Below are positions 59,555 to 64,000 of a stretch of DNA of 64,000 nt, in pieces. Position 1 is the stretch's first letter. Each line of letters begins with the position of its first letter. A program made the position numbers and the translations under genes. A model generated the notes under the pieces. That model saw only the letters and a list, made by a program, of their open reading frames with translations. It was not told the DNA's origin and did no database searches. Origin of the DNA: Sclerodactyla briareus (lineage: Eukaryota; Echinodermata; Holothuroidea; Dendrochirotida; Sclerodactylidae); assembly GCA_026419785.1 (NCBI GenBank), contig JAODTK010003377.1:226001-290000 (forward strand), given 5' to 3'.

Positions 59555-61370
59555 CTAGGGCACCAATGGTGCTAGCTCAAACTGCACAATTACCAGGACA
59601 TGTACAATTATGTGACAAATGTTTCAAATCATGAGGCCAGCAGGGCAGTTTCAAACAATGGCCTATATTATTCCCTTTACAACTTTGACCATGCATGGCC
59701 CAAACCAGTCAATACAATATTCCACATGGCTCAGGCCCATGGTGATACTGGGCCTTGGGTCCTATACATCCCTGACACCCTAGAGGTCCAGCTATTAGAC
59801 GCATCAATTTGACTGTAAATCAGCACTGTCACCGGATTGTAGAGATACAAGATTTTGCAGTATTTCTATATTGGCCCTAGGGCTCAAAATTTGCGAAGAC
59901 CTGCAATGGCCCTCTACACAAGGACCAGTACATGTAACTTAGAAGGAAATCAATTGAAGCTTGTGGGAGGAGATGCATTTCCAAGTTCCATGTAAATGAA
60001 ATTTCATAAAATGGGCCCACATGCCCAAGTAGGACCTTGGATAGAAAAATTCCTGAACATCCCAACGGTACGGCTGTTAGTCCATCACTATGACCGAATG
60101 TCAGCACTGTGCAACAAAATTTGTAATCTTGAGGAGAAGCATTTGCGTGATTCTACATGATGGGCCCTAGGGCCCGCACTGGGCATTGGGACCTAAATTC
60201 CTGGTCACCATGGAAGGTATGGCAATTGAACCACCATTATGACTGACATGAGCACTGTCCACAAAGTTTCAAGGAGATACAAGATTTTGCTGTATTTCAT
60301 ATGATGGGCCCTATGGCCCAAACTGGGCCTTGAGTCCAAAATCTCTGGACACCCTCAATGGCCCTCTACCCCAAAGACCTTCACATGTAACCTGAAGAAC
60401 ATCAATTGAATATTGTGGGAGGAGATGCATTTCAAGTACAATGTGTGAAATTTCATAAAATGGGCCCACGTGCCATGTGGGACCTTAGACCAAAAATTCC
60501 TGAACATCCCAACGGTACGGCTGTTAGTCCATCACTATGACGAATGTCAACACTGTGCACTGAAATTCTTAAGAGGAGAAGCCTTTTGTATACTCCACAT
60601 GACGGGACCAGGGCCCACACTGGGCCTTAAAGGATCTGAAATCGCCTGGGCACCCTGAAGATACGTCTATTAGACCATCAATTATGACTGAACATCAGCA
60701 CTGTGCAACAAAATTTGTAAGAGATACAAGATTTTGCAATATTTTCAATATAAGGTGGCCCTGGTGCCGCAACTACTGTGCCTTGAACCCGCAAAATTCT
60801 GAACACCCCCTATGGCCCTCTACCCAAGGACCATTACATGTAACTTGAAGAACATCAATTGAATATTGTGGGAGGAGATGCATTTCAAGTGTATTGTGTG
60901 AAATTTCATAAAATGGACCCTTGGGCCAAATGGGGACCTTTGGACCCAAAATCCTGAACACACCCGGAAGGTAACAGCCTGTTAACCACATTATGACGAA
61001 CATCCGCAATTCACCGAATTGGTAGAGGATAATACAATTTGAGTTTACACATAATGGTGCTCCTTTAAATGGACTTCACAAAGTCAAACATGTCCCATGG
61101 GTCAATAAACATTGTGGTCCAAGTTTGGTCGACATTCATCACAGAATGACCATTTGGGGGCCAAATAGGCAAATTTTGAAACAATGACGGGGGGGGGAGG
61201 GGGCGGGGGGAGGGCGGGCAGACGGCAGGCTGGAGCGGGCTGGGCGGGACGGGTGGGCGGGGCGGCGAGCGGCCCCCCCCCCCCCCCCCCCCACCCGCCG
61301 GGACGGACAGATAGATAGATAGTGACATGCAGATTCCAATTAGCTCAACCAGCATAGCTGGTTGAGAATA
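59555..61370 (+). mobile_element. Family A repeat, full-length copy
   Basis: It begins actagggcaccaatggtgct and contains three passes of a ~445-bp internal block (repeats of aaatttcataaaatgggccc at about 59,998, 60,446 and 60,898). It has a G/C-rich run (61,190-61,292) and (gata)n, and ends agctcaaccagcatagctgg-ttgag, a near-perfect 10-bp-arm hairpin. Structure is as in the 27.8-kb copy. No protein is encoded. Confidence 0.75.
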
Positions 61371-61468
61371 AAAATTACCAGCAGGATAATTTCAGAGAAA
61401 AAGCCCTAGAATATTCCCAACACTGCCTTCGAATGTGAATACATGATAGACTATCTATTCATGTAAAA

Positions 61469-61739
61469 TAGTGGTTCCCAACTTTTTTTTCCCCATTTCC
61501 CCCTTTGCATTTTGCTTGAAGCCGTTCCCCTTATAAATACATTAACAATTGAAGTTTATAGGTGGGGAAATGCGGAAAAGGGTTTTAAACGTGCTAGGAA
61601 TTGTGTGTTGTAAACCAGAAGAATTCACAACTCGAGAAGTCCTGCAAAAATGATTACTTGTTGTATATTATTTGTTTTCTCCCCTAAAATCTTGAAAATT
61701 CCCCCCTGGGGGAAATTTCCCCCTGGTTGGGAACCACTG
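61469..61739. mobile_element. hAT-type MITE, 271 bp, with 8-bp TSD
   Basis: The terminal inverted repeats are tagtggttcccaac at the left and the complement of gttgggaaccactg at the right, the common hAT end CAGTGGTTCCCAAC (first base altered at the left). The 8-bp duplication atgtaaaa flanks it at 61,461-61,468 and 61,740-61,747. The interior is 240 bp, non-coding and rich in C and G runs near the ends. Confidence 0.95.
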
Positions 61740-62103
61740 ATGTAAAACATTCTGCATTCTCATGAGGAACTTGATCAGGATTTAATGGAGCGTGGGTGAT
61801 TATCTTCACCTAGCACATAAACCTCAGGCTGGCTATGTCTCTCCCGATGTACGAGTGTATCCAGTTCCTGTGATCAGGGTAATATTGTAGAACGTTCTGT
61901 TCACTCCAGGGGGAAGTCAGTCTATTTTAGTCTCTATTTTTGGCAATGCAGGGTGCTCACACATAATATCTGCTGAACCTCTTGTGTTGCTCAATGTGTA
62001 ACCTATGGCTGTCACACCGAAAGTTTTTGCAGATAGGTATGGTGTAGCCATATCTGACATGAAAAATGACCCAATACAGTGACGTCCACATGTGCAACCG
62101 CAC

Positions 62104-62315
62104 CAACGCCTCATTCCATATGCAGCCTCCGGTCAAAGGTCAGGTCTTATTGACCTCGATGAAGTGGTAGTGGCTCCCGATCTGGATGAGACGTTCGCAT
62201 GTGCTGGTCACGCTGATGGTGACATAGCTCCGCCCTTCGTTGAGCCTGATAGGGTCAGCGCTACCAGCGATGAGCTCCCAGGGCTGACAGCGAGTGGGGC
62301 ATCAACAGCGCCCTC
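62104..62315 (-). CDS. Urease beta exon (PGE ... GSHYHFIEVN ... YGMR)
   Basis: Acceptor cctctccag and donor gtgcgg bound 212 bases. It reads EGAVDAPLAVSPG, ELIAGSADPIRLNEGRSYV, TISVTSTCERLIQIGSHYHF, then IEVNK, LTFDRRL and YGMR, with one G-run slip and two or three small deletions. The family block is PGE......(I/V).LN.GR......V.N.GDRP(I/V)Q(V/I)GSHYHF.E.N..L.FDR..A.G.RL(D/N)IPAGTA. The substitution CERLIQ for GDRPIQ is unusual. It is the most 5' exon found; gamma and the N-terminal part of beta must lie upstream. Confidence 0.95.
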
Positions 62316-62639
62316 CTGGAGAGGAATCAAAGACTCCAGTATCAGCATGAGTGCATGAATAGGACTGAGCTAGGTGAATTACAAATATGTGTGCCGCAAC
62401 CATTCTATACAGAAGCGTGCTCTGCAATAGCAAGCACATACCCATGTATCCAAAGACACATGATCTCAGTGCATAATGTAGTTCACAAAACTTAATGGAG
62501 CAGGAATGCAGCTATACAAATCAATGAATAGAACAACTACATTTATGTAATCATTGTGCAATATTTTTAGTTGATCTGATTTCGCCCCTACCCTATACAC
62601 CTTTTCATGGTTGCAGGTAATGAAATTATTCGTCCAAGG

Positions 62640-62990
62640 TCGGGAGAAATTGTGAGCTTAATCAGTGTCGCTTTGCATGCACAGGTCCCGGGTCGAATCC
62701 ATCCGACCAGCACCGGGCGTTTTCTCCAGAATATGGCTGTACTTGCAGTTCGCGGGCGTGTACCTGTCTATAATTCTGGTACTGCTGTTGAGCAGTGGGC
62801 TTGGTAATTTCGGGGGGTTGTTTCGGTGGCACTTGCAATAGGTCTCGTCGGTCGGGCTTTGAGCAGTCGCGTCGAACATCTTCCGCTCCTCCAGGTTCTG
62901 AGAAAGTGGTCAGGTCCTGGAGTTCACTGATCGCCCGTCGATGGGGACGTCAAATGGTGGTCCCGGGAGGCAGGGATTGGGTGTCACTTC
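62640..62990 (+). mobile_element. Possible tRNA-derived SINE fragment
   Basis: The plus strand has ttaatcagtgtcgctttgca, then caggtcccgggtcgaatcc (B-box-like gggtcgaatcc), then atccgaccagcaccgggcg, resembling a tRNA head followed by a SINE body. The A box is poor and the 3' end is unclear. Confidence 0.4.
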
Positions 62991-62999
62991 CTTCCTCGC

Positions 63000-64000
63000 T
63001 CCTCTGACACTAGTCGATAAGAGATGCGAGTTGTCGCAATGCTCTTCCTACCACGTCAAAAATTTGTTAGGGTCCTGATGAGTCAAAATTGCTTCCTTCC
63101 CCGATGCAATCAATCAACAAGGTCCTGGCAGCATTCACTGGAAGTTTGACATTGCATGAACATGTTTGTTCAGACAACAAGCCTCAAGCCCCCCCCCCCC
63201 CCCACGTCAATAAAACAATCCGACCAGCATAATACTTCAGAGGTTTCCCCCCTAGCTACCGATCAACAATATCATCCAAAAGGTGGGATGAATTGGTTAC
63301 GTTCTCAACGAGTGTTGACATTTTTGGAAAATATGCCATAATAAAGAGCTATGGGAGACAATCTTGTCTATACCCCCGGGCTGTATAGTGGTTTGCACAG
63401 TTTGACAACAACCATAAAAAATAAAGGCATATTAGAATACAACAAGTCAACAACCACTGAGTTTGACAAAACTACATTTGCAATTATTGGCATACCATGC
63501 AGTTGTGAATCTGCACAATATACCTGTAAGAACAATTCATGTATAACCTTTCAAGAGATTCTGGTGCATTCCTATTGATTCTGTTTGCTTTGCTGTCAGT
63601 TTCCATCTTTCTCCTTTTCTGAATGGATTCTGCACTGGACAAGATTCATTAAATATGACCTTTGGGTAGGCATAGCTATGTAACTTTTGTTGTCTTGTCT
63701 TTAGGAAAGCTTCCCAAGGCATGATTAGAAAAGTGACTTTGCCAGCCTACCAAGGGCTAAGTGTACAGGCACATAACACAAGTAACACTTATTGATACAT
63801 ATAACATTGGTTCCCAAGGTTTACGTATCTGTTATCTAGGAGGGGTCTACCTGATGTTCCCTTGTTTCAATGTTCCCAGGGTTGAATGTTCTCCATTTCA
63901 TGTAACACGGTTCCTTACTCCCATGCAGTGTTCTATGTTTGGAGATAGGAATAGGGAACATATGAAACCTGGGCAACATCGAACCCTGGAAAATAATTCC
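63000..64000. other. No gene recognised; urease gamma exons not seen
   Basis: A C run lies at 63,189-63,205. I searched by eye for gamma-domain motifs (LGRRQVLPGV-like, EGTFPDGTKLVT-like) on the minus strand and found none, so the 5' exons should lie beyond the window. Confidence 0.5.

Larger units (their letters stand above)
2329..62315 (-). other. Urease gene (fused beta-alpha portion; partial at both ends)
   Basis: Urease hydrolyses urea to ammonia and carbamate with a two-nickel centre, normally in the cytosol, and needs UreD/F/G-type accessory proteins, none of which is seen here. Fourteen exons on the minus strand, in strict colinear order from 62,315 down to 2,329, give the beta domain, the beta-alpha linker and most of alpha. 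Motifs include [85 protein letters not shown] and NCRNLSKSDM. Domain order beta then alpha in one transcript matches the fused ureases of plants, fungi and some invertebrates rather than separate bacterial subunits. The gamma part should lie beyond 64,000. The terminal exon (expected to end near a YFLF motif) was not found. Two internal exons are also unlocated. Introns are packed with mobile elements and satellites. Confidence 0.95.

Noticed and set aside
2329..62315. Bacterial contamination as source of the urease
   Set aside because: Exons are separated by introns with GT/AG sites and eukaryotic transposons, and beta and alpha are fused in one exon.

Overview
The window reads as nuclear DNA of a repeat-rich eukaryote, most likely a marine invertebrate. 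Genes are split by long introns with GT/AG borders. There are tRNA-derived SINEs, hAT elements, a LINE remnant and a DIRS-type retrotransposon, and no operon-like gene packing. Species cannot be fixed from the sequence; an echinoderm or hemichordate-like genome is a guess. Repeat monomers, TE reading frames and exons all carry frequent one- or two-base indels, often in homopolymers, so the assembly looks like lightly polished long reads.

One host gene is clearly recognisable: a eukaryotic-style fused urease on the minus strand. Fourteen coding exons were located between 62,315 (beta-domain) and 2,329 (near the C-terminus). Most are bounded by usable GT/AG sites and successive exons agree in reading phase once single-base indels are allowed for. 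The gamma domain and start codon must lie beyond 64,000. The last exon was not found, and two internal exons were also not found (between 55,798 and 51,908, and between 50,232 and 36,502). Nearly all nickel-site and active-site motifs of urease alpha are visible. The gene therefore covers at least 60 kb, more than 97% of it intron.

Layout by region: 0-2.3 kb holds a 493-bp poly(C) tract. 2.3 kb holds the penultimate urease exon. 2.5-12.4 kb is a dispersed repeat (family A) split by a 7.7-kb DIRS-like retrotransposon on the minus strand, with inverted terminal repeats and an internal complementary region. 12.6-15.45 kb is a ~103-bp satellite. 16.3-18.6 kb is a complex tandem locus interrupted by a 728-bp hAT element with an 8-bp target duplication. 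18.6-31.6 kb holds seven urease-gene landmarks (six exons and a LINE remnant) among families A, B and C and a SINE. 32-36.1 kb is an element built of TTCAGGCTTA-type motifs that splits a minisatellite. 36.5 kb holds the nickel-lysine exon. 39.4-44.1 kb is a GC-rich island with internal duplications that I cannot identify. 45.1-49.6 kb holds two adjacent ~82-bp satellites, the second split by a 1.5-kb element with GAGTC-rich ends. 50.2-62.3 kb holds six urease exons, a 1.9-kb array of 42/43-bp hairpin-forming units, a SINE, a 64-bp tandem array, another family A copy and a 271-bp hAT MITE.

No second host gene, rRNA, CRISPR or true tRNA gene could be supported. The biological story is a single metazoan-type urease gene expanded by nested mobile elements and satellites.
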